From NCEH01 sp043195125 (GTDB taxonomy: Bacteria; Pseudomonadota; Alphaproteobacteria; Rhizobiales; Xanthobacteraceae): a stretch of DNA of 64,000 bases. The translations under genes were made by a program, and so were the position numbers. Shown here piece after piece: positions 40,972 through 48,760 of the stretch. The stretch's first letter is position 1; each line of letters opens with the position of its first letter. The stretch lies in the NCBI RefSeq assembly GCF_043195125.1, contig NZ_JBAFWR010000002.1. One strand, written 5' to 3'. The notes below the pieces were generated by a model. That model was given only the letters and a program-made list of their open reading frames with translations, was not told where the DNA came from and did not search any database.

Positions 40972-42456
40972 TCAGACCAGGATTCCAGCCAGATAGGCTT
41001 CGGCGGCGGAAAGATCCGTCGCGGCAGCGAAGAGGCCCACATAGCCGTCCGGCCGCACCACCCAAAGCCCGTCGTAACCCGCTGGCGGCTCACGCGCTTC
41101 AACCAGCCCGCCGAAGCCGGCCGCAAGCTCGCTTGCCGCCGCGCCCGGCGCGATCAGGGCGAAGCGGGGTGTATCGCCGGAGCCGATGGGGGCAAGCGCC
41201 GCGTCGAGCTGCGGCCAGCGCTCGCCCGCCTTCGGCAGGTCCGCGCCATGGGGCGCATGGGGCGCGGTGACCGACAGCGGGCTGAGGGGATAGGCGATTT
41301 CCAGCTCGGTGAGGCTGTGCGAAGCATGGCGCTGCACCTGCGACAGGCCCAGCACCACATGGGCGGCGAAATTGCGCACCGCCTGGGCCAGCGGATTGCG
41401 CATCACCGCAAGGTCCGTCATGCGCGTGGCGTTGCGCAGCACCAGGTCGCCGATGGCGCTGCGCTCCACCGAATAGCTGTCGAGCAGAGCCGGTTTCGCC
41501 CGCCCGCGCACCACCAGCGCCAGCTTCCAGGCGAGGTTGAAAGCATCCTGCATGCCGGTGTTCATGCCCTGCCCGCCCGCCGGGCTGTGGATGTGGGCGG
41601 CATCGCCCGCCAGGAACGCGCGGCCGCGGCTGTAGTCCTTCACCTTGCGCTCGTTGATGCGGAAATTCGCCAGCCAGAAGGGATCAAACATGCGGATGCC
41701 GCCGGGCCCCCGCGCATCCACCAGCGCCTGCACCTCGGCGAGCGTCGGGTCGGGGCGGTGCGCCTCGCTTTGCGACGGGCCGAGATCCGCCACCATGCGA
41801 TAGCGCCCGCCGGTGATGGGGAAGAAGGCGAGAATGCCGTCGGAATGCCAATAGATATCCAGCTTGTCGGGGGTCAGCCCCTCCAGGTGCACATCCGCCA
41901 GCACCCAGTCGCTCGGCTGGGTGCTGCCCGCAAAGTCCATGCCGAGCGTGTGGCGCACCGTGGAATGGGCGCCGTCGCAGCCCACCAGCCAGTCCGCTTC
42001 CACCTGTTCCTCCCGGCCGGCGGCGTCGCGCACGGTGGCGTGCACGCCATCGCCCACAAGCGCGAAGCCGGTGAGCCCGGTGTTGCGCTCCACCTTAACC
42101 CCCAGCGATTCCAGGTGGGTTTCGAGCAGCCGCTCGGTCTCGCTCTGCGGGATCATGACGGCGGCGGGAAACAGGCTCTCGGCTGCGTCGAAATCGATCT
42201 CGGCGATCAGCGTGCGGCCGTTGGAAATGCGGGCGCCATACACTTCCATGCCGGCGTCGACAAAGGCTTGCGCGCGGCCGGTGCGGGCCAGCAGCTCCAG
42301 CGAGCGGCTCCACAGCACCAGCGCCTTGGATTTGTCGGTCCGCGCCGCGGATGTGTCCACGATCCGCACGCCGACGCCATATCGTGCCAGTTCGCCCGCC
42401 AGGGTCAGGCCAACCGGCCCCGCGCCCGCGATGAGAACACGCCCCGTCCCAGCCAT
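40972..42456 (-). CDS. FAD-dependent aromatic monooxygenase (PheA/TfdB family)
   Basis: A 494-residue flavoprotein hydroxylase. It has the N-terminal FAD fold VLIAGAGPVGLTLAGELAR, the DG motif ADWLVGCDGAHSTVRH and the second FAD motif GRAFLAGDAAHIHSPAGGQG, with a C-terminal thioredoxin-like tail. It would use NAD(P)H and O2 to hydroxylate a phenol-like or polyketide-like substrate; no ring-cleavage genes are adjacent, so the substrate is open. GGGAGGG precedes the ATG at 42456. Confidence 0.9.
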   Translation of the reverse strand: MAGTGRVLIAGAGPVGLTLAGELARYGVGVRIVDTSAARTDKSKALVLWSRSLELLARTGRAQAFVDAGMEVYGARISNGRTLIAEIDFDAAESLFPAAVMIPQSETERLLETHLESLGVKVERNTGLTGFALVGDGVHATVRDAAGREEQVEADWLVGCDGAHSTVRHTLGMDFAGSTQPSDWVLADVHLEGLTPDKLDIYWHSDGILAFFPITGGRYRMVADLGPSQSEAHRPDPTLAEVQALVDARGPGGIRMFDPFWLANFRINERKVKDYSRGRAFLAGDAAHIHSPAGGQGMNTGMQDAFNLAWKLALVVRGRAKPALLDSYSVERSAIGDLVLRNATRMTDLAVMRNPLAQAVRNFAAHVVLGLSQVQRHASHSLTELEIAYPLSPLSVTAPHAPHGADLPKAGERWPQLDAALAPIGSGDTPRFALIAPGAAASELAAGFGGLVEAREPPAGYDGLWVVRPDGYVGLFAAATDLSAAEAYLAGILV

Positions 42457-42567
42457 GTGACCCTCCCTGACCCGGGCATTTTTGCCCGTGGCGCCGCAGG
42501 ATGGCGCGGCCCTTGAGGAAATATCACAGCGGCAGGGGGAACGGCGCAATAGCCGCCAATCTGGATG

Positions 42568-43116
42568 CTATTTCCCGCGATTGCCCGGGTTTGGCATGGG
42601 CATGGGCGCGGCGCCGGGGGGCGCGATGCCCGGCTGCGCCCGGCCGGACTGGTTGGCCTCGGTCAATTGAACGGTCCAGCCGCGCTGCTCCTTGGTGTCC
42701 ACCTCCAGGAAGCCGGCCCGGTCGAAGCCCCGTGCCAAGCAGTCCTCCACCCCGCGAATGGTGAACTCCTTGTCGCGGGTGCACATATAGGCCTTGCCGG
42801 CCCATTCCCCGCCCTGGTCGTAATCCACGGCGTAGAGATAATAGAAGCGTGCCACGAGATCGCCCCGCAGCAGAGTCTCGCAGCTGTTGGCCGCGACATT
42901 CCACCAGCCTTCGGTGGTCCAGACATCGTTTTCCTTATAGCCGATCGCCACCCCGACACGGCTGGAAGTGCGGTTGCACAAGCGGAAGTCGGCCGCCGCG
43001 GTGCCCGCGCTGGCCGTCAGCGCGCCGGCCGCCAGCAAGGCGAGAAGCGCCAGCGCGCGCAGACCGCGCCAGAAGCTGGAAAATCCATTCGGAGCGAACG
43101 GGCGGGAAAACAACAT
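42568..43116 (-). CDS. DUF1036 exported protein
   Basis: A 182-residue exported protein: signal peptide (ALALLALLAAGALTASAG), then the DUF1036 domain (FRLCNRTSSRVGVAIGYKEN, TEGWWNVAANSCETLL, FYYLYAVDYDQGGEWAGKAY, CTRDKEFTIRGVEDC) with conserved cysteines, and a Pro/Met-rich tail. The family is common in Rhizobiales and its function is unknown. Confidence 0.85.
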   Translation of the reverse strand: MLFSRPFAPNGFSSFWRGLRALALLALLAAGALTASAGTAAADFRLCNRTSSRVGVAIGYKENDVWTTEGWWNVAANSCETLLRGDLVARFYYLYAVDYDQGGEWAGKAYMCTRDKEFTIRGVEDCLARGFDRAGFLEVDTKEQRGWTVQLTEANQSGRAQPGIAPPGAAPMPMPNPGNRGK

Positions 43117-43220
43117 GGGCTCGGCTGTTAGCCTTGGTACGGCACGGGCGTCAATGGACGATGCATGGGCGACGCATCGTCCCGCCTTTTCGGGCGTGAT
43201 CGGGGCAGAAGCGAGGCGGA

Positions 43221-44108
43221 TCATTTGCCCTGCCCCGGCCGCGCGACCCACAGGCCGAACAACACCAGCCCCATGCCGATGCCCTGAAGCGGCCCGAGCG
43301 CCTCGCCCAGCACCAGCCAGCCCAAGGCTGCCGCCGAAACCACTTCCAGAAAGAACACCAGCGCCCCGTAGATCGGCGGCACAACCGAAAGGCCGACCGC
43401 CATCAGCCCCTGCCCGCCCACCTGGCTCACCAAGGCAAGGCCCAGCAGGGCCGCGGCCCCGGAGGCGCTGGCGGGCCACAGGGTCGGCTCGACCGCCAGG
43501 GCCACCAGGAACAGGATCGCCGCCGTTGCGGCAGTGGAGATCAGCGTGACGGCCCCGGCCCCGCGGAAGCGCCGTGCCTTGCCGATCGCCAGGAAATAAG
43601 CGGCGAAGAAGATCGCCGTCACGAGCCCGGCCGCATCTCCCAGCAGATGCGCCGGCTCCAGATGGAAGCTGCGCCCGATCAGCGCCCCCGCACCGGCGAG
43701 ACACAAGGCGAGCCCGGCAAGGGTCGCGCGGGTGATTGCGATGCGCAGCACCAGCCACGCGAACAAAGCCACCCACACCGGTGAGGTGGTGGCCAGCACG
43801 GCGGCATTGGCCACGCTGGTGCCGAGGATGGCCAGATGCCAGAAGAACAAGTCACCGGCGAAGAACACCCCCGCCAGCAACGAGGCGCGATCGGGCACAA
43901 GGGCGCCGCGCCCGTCCGCCGCCACCGCCCAGACCAGCAGGACGGGCAGCGCCAGGGCGGCGCGCCAGAACGCGCTGGCGAACGGACCGACATCGGCGAG
44001 CCGCACGAACAGCACCGATGCGCCCATGGCGAAAGCGCCGGCGGCGAGGGCGGCGATGCCGAGCACCAGCCGTAGCGGTTGAGGGGCGACGGGCTGCAGC
44101 CCCTTCAT
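43221..44108 (-). CDS. DMT-superfamily transporter (EamA family)
   Basis: A 295-residue protein with ten hydrophobic segments in two EamA repeats (GASVLFVRLADVGPFASAFW in the first, PPIYGALVFFLEVVSAAALG in the second). Members export amino acids or metabolites, or import nucleosides; the substrate is not predictable here. The DUF1244 gene at 44181 is divergent. Confidence 0.88.
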   Translation of the reverse strand: MKGLQPVAPQPLRLVLGIAALAAGAFAMGASVLFVRLADVGPFASAFWRAALALPVLLVWAVAADGRGALVPDRASLLAGVFFAGDLFFWHLAILGTSVANAAVLATTSPVWVALFAWLVLRIAITRATLAGLALCLAGAGALIGRSFHLEPAHLLGDAAGLVTAIFFAAYFLAIGKARRFRGAGAVTLISTAATAAILFLVALAVEPTLWPASASGAAALLGLALVSQVGGQGLMAVGLSVVPPIYGALVFFLEVVSAAALGWLVLGEALGPLQGIGMGLVLFGLWVARPGQGK

Positions 44109-44180
44109 GGCATGCCCCTTGCGACCCTTGCACCCGGCGCGCGCGCGCGCCACATGAAGGCGACAAAGGGTGGACACGCC

Positions 44181-44525
44181 ATGAGCACGCAAACTTCAAA
44201 TCCGACACAGCAGGACGGCCCCGCGTCGCTTTCCGACCAGGATCGCGAGCGGCTGGAAGCCGCGGCATTTCGGCGGCTCGTCGCCCATCTGCGCGAGCGC
44301 ACCGACGTGCAGAATATCGCGCTCATGAACCTCGCCGGCTTCTGCCGCAACTGCCTCTCCAACTGGTATCTGGACGCCGCAGAGGCCGAAGGCCTGCCGG
44401 TGAGCAAAGCGCAGAGCCGCGAGGTCGTCTATGGCATGCCTTACGAGGAATGGAAAAGCCGTTACCAGACCGAGGCGACGCCGGAGCAGTCCGCCGCCTT
44501 CAAGCCGCCGCACGACGGCCATTGA
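44181..44525 (+). CDS. DUF1244 protein
   Basis: A 114-residue small protein. The family core is RLVAHLRERTDVQNIALMNL, GFCRNCLSNWYLDAA with a CxxC-like C-R-N-C, and VVYGMPYEEWKSRYQ. The family is conserved in Alpha- and Gammaproteobacteria with no established function. It precedes gapR by 114 bases on the same strand. Confidence 0.88.
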   Translation: MSTQTSNPTQQDGPASLSDQDRERLEAAAFRRLVAHLRERTDVQNIALMNLAGFCRNCLSNWYLDAAEAEGLPVSKAQSREVVYGMPYEEWKSRYQTEATPEQSAAFKPPHDGH

Positions 44526-44639
44526 ACCTGCCGCGCGGCAGGGGATAGGGAGGATTGCGGGGACAGCGGCTTGACGTCGGTGCCCACCTGCGCGCTGTAT
44601 CTTGCCCCTGATCGGCGCCCTATCCGCCCCTGTTTGTTT

Positions 44640-44918
44640 ATGAGGTTGCACCACGTGTCGGAAGACGTATCGGACGCCCCGGCGGGCTTTGCCAAGGAAC
44701 AGCTGAAATCCTTCATCGAGCGCGTGGAGCGCCTTGAGGAAGAGAAGAAGGCGATCGCCGACGATATCAAGGACGTCTTCGCCGAGGCCAAGGCCAACGG
44801 CTTCGACGTGAAGGCGCTGCGCGCAATCCTGAAGATTCGCAAGGAAGACGTGGACGAGCGCAAGGAGCACGAGGCGATCGTCGACCTCTACATGCAGGCG
44901 CTCGGCATTTTCTCCTGA
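44640..44918 (+). CDS. gapR: GapR-family nucleoid protein (DUF2312)
   Basis: A 92-residue DNA-binding protein. The coiled-coil core FAKEQLKSFIERVERLEEEK, AIADDIKDVFAEAKANGFDV, KALRAILKIRKEDVDERKEH matches GapR, which binds AT-rich, overtwisted DNA ahead of polymerases and is essential in Caulobacter. The ATG at 44640 or the GTG at 44655 could be the start; the latter gives 87 residues, close to Caulobacter GapR (about 89). Confidence 0.92.
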   Translation: MRLHHVSEDVSDAPAGFAKEQLKSFIERVERLEEEKKAIADDIKDVFAEAKANGFDVKALRAILKIRKEDVDERKEHEAIVDLYMQALGIFS

Positions 44919-45058
44919 GGCGGCAGCGCGGCGGGACGGTTGCGGGGCCTTCGTCTTGGCCCGGCCCGGCCCGGTCATCGGCGCACGTTTGAAACGAACG
45001 CTGCCGGCACGGTTCCGGCGGCATGACTCCCGGGACTGAGCTGGCGCGGAATGCCGCC

Positions 45059-45814
45059 TCAGCCGCGCTCGGAGCGCAGCAGGTCGATCTGCAACTTGAT
45101 GCAATCGCTGCGATAGACGATGTCCGCCACGTAGATGGCGACATTCTTCGCGTCCACCACCACGCAATGGCTCTCAACCGTCGCCGCTCCCAGCGGGATC
45201 TTCATGAGATCGGCCACCGTCGGATCGGCACTGCCGATGATCAGCGTCTGGTGGGCATCCTTAACCTTCACTTTCTTGAGGCCGGCGAGCGCCGGCAAGG
45301 CCGGGCCGGTCAGGAAGACGTCGCGATCCATTTCGAACACATGGCGCGCAAGCAGAAGGTTGACGATGGAATAGGGCTGGTCATCGCGAAACTGCAGGCT
45401 CTTCAGCGAGACGTATTCGGATGCGAGTTCGCCGTCCTCCGGCTTCAGCATCGGCGGCGGCACGTTCTCGGTCAAGGTGATGGGCCGGGGCACATTTTCC
45501 TTCACCGACGCGATCAGGCTCGCCCAGGTGGTCTCAAGCTTCAGCCAGTGCCGATCCGGCACAACGCTGGAAACGAAGGTGCCACGCCCCTGGCGCGCGC
45601 TGACGAGCCCTTCATCGCGCAGCATTTCCACGGCTTGGCGCACCGTGACGCGCGCGACCTGAAACTCCTCTTCCAATTCTTCAAGGGTCGAAATCTTGTC
45701 GCCGATCGCCCAATGGCCTGCCTGGATCCGCTGCCGGAGCACCGATGCGACCTGGATGTAGAGCGGCACGCGGCTTCGATCATAGGCTGCCGATAGTTTG
45801 GACTTTGTTTGCAT
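45059..45814 (-). CDS. GntR-family regulator with UTRA domain (HutC subfamily)
   Basis: A 251-residue regulator: GntR winged HTH (PLYIQVASVLRQRIQAGHWA, VARVTVRQAVEMLRDEGLVS, RQGRGTFV, about residues 17-82) followed by a UTRA ligand domain. HutC-type repressors respond to pathway metabolites. It sits at the edge of the Mo-hydroxylase/F420 region and is the most likely local regulator, by position only. Confidence 0.92.
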   Translation of the reverse strand: MQTKSKLSAAYDRSRVPLYIQVASVLRQRIQAGHWAIGDKISTLEELEEEFQVARVTVRQAVEMLRDEGLVSARQGRGTFVSSVVPDRHWLKLETTWASLIASVKENVPRPITLTENVPPPMLKPEDGELASEYVSLKSLQFRDDQPYSIVNLLLARHVFEMDRDVFLTGPALPALAGLKKVKVKDAHQTLIIGSADPTVADLMKIPLGAATVESHCVVVDAKNVAIYVADIVYRSDCIKLQIDLLRSERG

Positions 45815-46203
45815 ACAGGACCATCAGACTCGGCGGCGCGCGAGCAGAAACCATCTCCACTTCACGCCTGAAATCATAGTTTAGCCCCATGGCGGGCAAA
45901 GGTGAATAGGGAAGTGCCTGCGACTTGTGCATATTAGCCCGTCTTCCCGCGCCGGGCATAGAATTACCGAACGACGCAAGACGCCAAAACGCGCACATGA
46001 TTAAGCCGCCGCCAATCATGCAGGCAGAACACACCCCGACTATGCGATATTATCAATCACCAATACTGAACCGATATATATGTATAAATCATTTATGTAT
46101 ATCTGATATATTATTTTATAAACGTTAGAATATAAACAATACATCATAGACAAAGATAATTATACTATTAGAATGTAAAAAAGTTCAACGGATTTGGTGT
46201 GTC
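45815..46203. other. Very AT-rich divergent intergenic region
   Basis: 389 bases between the divergent GntR and Lrp-type genes. The stretch 46060-46190 is strikingly AT-rich for this genome, with repeated GATATAT and ATGTATA blocks about 16-40 bp apart and a TATACTATTAG segment. No credible coding sequence. It should hold both promoters and regulator sites; such DNA also suits GapR or other nucleoid proteins. Confidence 0.6.
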
Positions 46204-46695
46204 ATGGCTTCTTCTCTGTCCAACCAGCGCGCAGATCTGGATGCCTTCGACCTCGCCATTCTTACTATCCTTCAAAAGGACAACACCACCCCGCAACGCA
46301 CCATTGGTGAGCGCGTGAACCTCTCCGCGGCCGCCGTGCAGCGGCGCATCAAGCGCATGCGCGAGACCGGCGTGATCGCGGGCGACGTCACCATTCTCAA
46401 TCCCGCCCGCGTCGGCCAGCCGCTGACGCTGGTGGTGGAAGTGGTGGTGGAAAGCGAGCGCATCGATCTCGTGGACGCGGCCAAAGCCAATTTCGTCCGC
46501 TGCCCCGAAGTCCAGCAATGCTATTACGTTACGGGAGATGCCGATTTCGTGCTGATCGTCACCGTCGCGACCATGGCGGAGTATGAAGACCTCACCCGCC
46601 GCCTGTTCTTCGAAAACAGCAATATCAAGCGCTTTCGGACGCTTGTTGTGATGGACCGGGTCAAGACCGGCCTCACCGTGCCCCTGGATCGGTGA
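46204..46695 (+). CDS. Lrp/AsnC-family transcriptional regulator
   Basis: A 163-residue regulator: N-terminal HTH (LDAFDLAILTILQKDNTTPQ, LSAAAVQRRIKRMRETGVI, about residues 12-58) and C-terminal RAM/AsnC ligand domain (VQQCYYVTGDADFVLIVTVA). Lrp-type proteins sense amino acids and bind multiple sites by octamer wrapping. Divergent from GntR across the AT-rich region and convergent with the hydroxylase operon. Confidence 0.92.
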   Translation: MASSLSNQRADLDAFDLAILTILQKDNTTPQRTIGERVNLSAAAVQRRIKRMRETGVIAGDVTILNPARVGQPLTLVVEVVVESERIDLVDAAKANFVRCPEVQQCYYVTGDADFVLIVTVATMAEYEDLTRRLFFENSNIKRFRTLVVMDRVKTGLTVPLDR

Positions 46696-46748
46696 GCAAT
46701 CAGGCGCAGGGGCAGCGGCGCGTTTCTGCGCCATGCGCGCGCCCCGCT

Positions 46749-47945
46749 TTATCCGGCAATTCTGCGCCATAGCTCTTTCAGCCGCGACAGGAAAACCGAA
46801 TAGACCAACGATCCGGCGTTCAGTTCCGTGACCACGGGGGCCGCAGGCGCGCCTTCACCCTGGCCGAGCCGCGCCTCGAGATTCTGCACGAACGCAGCCA
46901 CCAGGCGGCCGGCGATGTCCTGCACCAGGCCGGAACGCCCGAACTGCGCCAGCATGCCCGTGAGCGTGTAGCCGATGCTCACGTCCACCCGCGTTGCGCG
47001 GCCGTCCTCAACCGGCGTCAGCGTGTAGCCGATGAGGCCGCGTGTCGCCGAATTGCTGCGCGTGTCGCGTCCGCTGCCGGAAATGCGCCCCGCATGCAGC
47101 ACATCGTCGCGCGAGATATCGGCGACGCCCTGGAATTCGGCCACCATGGGCCCGACCTTCACGCGGATCTGGCCTTCCACATGCTCGGGCGTCGGCGTGC
47201 CGACCAGGGATGCCCCGGGCAGGCAGGCGGCCACTTCATCCACGCGGCCGAAGAAATCCCACACCACGTCCACGGGATGGGCGACCACGAAGCTCTGGGG
47301 AAAACTGGTCTGGGGAACCCAGTCGGCATCGAGCTTGGCCGCCGCGCGCGGCGCAGGTGCCGCCGCCCTGGCAGCCGGGGCGGCTGGCGACTTCTGCGTA
47401 CCCGCGGCAAAAGCGCCGGCGTGGCCGGAGCCGGCCGGGCCGAGGACGGTGCGCACATCGGCCCGGGGGGCTGCGCCACGCGCCTTGCGCTCCGCGATCA
47501 CCGAGCGGATCGCCCGCACGATGCCCACATAGCCGGTGCAGCGGCATAGGTTTCCGCTCATGGCGACGCGGATCTCATGCTCGCTGGCGTCGGGCATGCG
47601 CAATACCACGTCGCGGGCAGAGACGATCATGCCCGGCGTGCAATAGCCGCACTGAAGGCCGTGCTCGCGTGTGAAGGCGGCGCGCAGCTCACCCGCCACC
47701 TCGTCATCGTTGAGGCCCTCGATGGTGGTGATCTGCGCGTTCTCGCACGCCACCGCATAGGTGATGCAAGAGCGCACCGGCTCGCCATCCACGATGATGG
47801 TGCAGGCGCCGCAGACGCCGTGCTCACAACCAACATGGGTGCCTGTGAGATCATGCGAATCGCGCAGGAAATCGGCGAGGTTTGTGCGCGGCTCCACATC
47901 GGCGCGGACCGTGCGGGAATTGACGGTGAGGGAAACCATGCTCAT
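46749..47945 (-). CDS. Mo-hydroxylase [2Fe-2S] subunit fused to CoxG/SRPBCC domain
   Basis: A 398-residue fusion. Residues 1-155 are a CoxS-type iron-sulfur subunit with plant-ferredoxin cysteines C40, C45, C48, C60 and the second cluster C99, C102, C134, C136 (HGLQCGYCTPGM, NLCRCTGYVG). An Ala/Pro linker (about 160-208) joins it to a CoxG-like SRPBCC domain (FVVAHPVDVVWDFFGRVDEV, CLPGASLVG, IRVKVGPMVAEFQGVADI) and a C-terminal amphipathic tail that may bind membrane. CoxG is usually a separate membrane-anchor protein. Its start overlaps the FAD-subunit stop by 4 bases. Confidence 0.9.
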   Translation of the reverse strand: MSMVSLTVNSRTVRADVEPRTNLADFLRDSHDLTGTHVGCEHGVCGACTIIVDGEPVRSCITYAVACENAQITTIEGLNDDEVAGELRAAFTREHGLQCGYCTPGMIVSARDVVLRMPDASEHEIRVAMSGNLCRCTGYVGIVRAIRSVIAERKARGAAPRADVRTVLGPAGSGHAGAFAAGTQKSPAAPAARAAAPAPRAAAKLDADWVPQTSFPQSFVVAHPVDVVWDFFGRVDEVAACLPGASLVGTPTPEHVEGQIRVKVGPMVAEFQGVADISRDDVLHAGRISGSGRDTRSNSATRGLIGYTLTPVEDGRATRVDVSIGYTLTGMLAQFGRSGLVQDIAGRLVAAFVQNLEARLGQGEGAPAAPVVTELNAGSLVYSVFLSRLKELWRRIAG

Positions 47946-48760
47946 GCCGCGTCCGCCTGCTCGAATGCGCGGCGCAGCGCCACCGCGTGTGTCCTGCGAT
48001 CCAGCAGGTCGCCCATGCCGGCGGCCTGCGCCACCTCTTCCGCCGCGCCCGTCGAGAAGCCCGTTTCAGCGAATAGCGCCGCGCGTTCGGTCACAAGGAT
48101 GGGCCGCGTCTCGGTCGCCCCCATCACCGCGCGAAACACGCCGCGGTCGGGGTCCATAAGCACCGCACCGATGGCATGGGCGAACTCTCCGGTCTTGCGG
48201 CAGCTCTTGAAATAACCCCAGCGAGCCGAGGCGCTGCATTTGGGAATGCGCACCGCCTCCAGCAGTTCGCCAGGGTTCAGATCGGCGGCGAGCGCGCCGA
48301 GCATATACTGCTCCACCGGCACCTCGCGGGTGCCCGCGGCCGAGCGCAGGATCACCCGCGCGCCCACGGCGGAGAGAATGGAAATCCAATCGGCGGAGGG
48401 GTCGGCGTGGGTCAGACTTCCGCCCACCGTGCCGCGGTTGCGCACCGCACGATAGGCAATGCCGCGTGCCACACCCGGCAATGCGCCGGCGGTGACGTCC
48501 GGCACGCGGCGATCCTCGAAATCGGCATGGGTCACGCAGGCCCCGACGACGATGTGGTCCGCATTGTCCTCGACACGCTTCAGCGCGGGAATGGCTGTGA
48601 TGTCCACCAGCAATTCCGGCTGGACGAGGCGCATGTTCAGCATGGGGCCGAGCGACTGGCCGCCGGCGATGATCTTCACCACCCGCCCCTCGTCCTGCAT
48701 CAACGTGAGCGCGGCGCCGATCTCAACGGGGCGTTCATAATCGAAACGGACAGACTTCAT
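47942..48760 (-). CDS. Mo-hydroxylase FAD-binding subunit (CoxM-like)
   Basis: A 272-residue flavin subunit with the FAD motifs KIIAGGQSLGPMLNMRL and RNRGTVGGSLTHADPSADW, then the CO_deh_flav_C domain (about 175-270). It passes electrons from the 2Fe-2S clusters to the acceptor. It overlaps the large subunit stop by 4 bases, so the large, medium and small subunits are translationally coupled in that order. Confidence 0.93.
   Translation of the reverse strand: MKSVRFDYERPVEIGAALTLMQDEGRVVKIIAGGQSLGPMLNMRLVQPELLVDITAIPALKRVEDNADHIVVGACVTHADFEDRRVPDVTAGALPGVARGIAYRAVRNRGTVGGSLTHADPSADWISILSAVGARVILRSAAGTREVPVEQYMLGALAADLNPGELLEAVRIPKCSASARWGYFKSCRKTGEFAHAIGAVLMDPDRGVFRAVMGATETRPILVTERAALFAETGFSTGAAEEVAQAAGMGDLLDRRTHAVALRRAFEQADAA

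Noticed and set aside
46060..46190. AT-rich stretch as a replication origin
   Set aside because: No cluster of DnaA boxes (TTATCCACA-like) and no origin-linked genes are adjacent.
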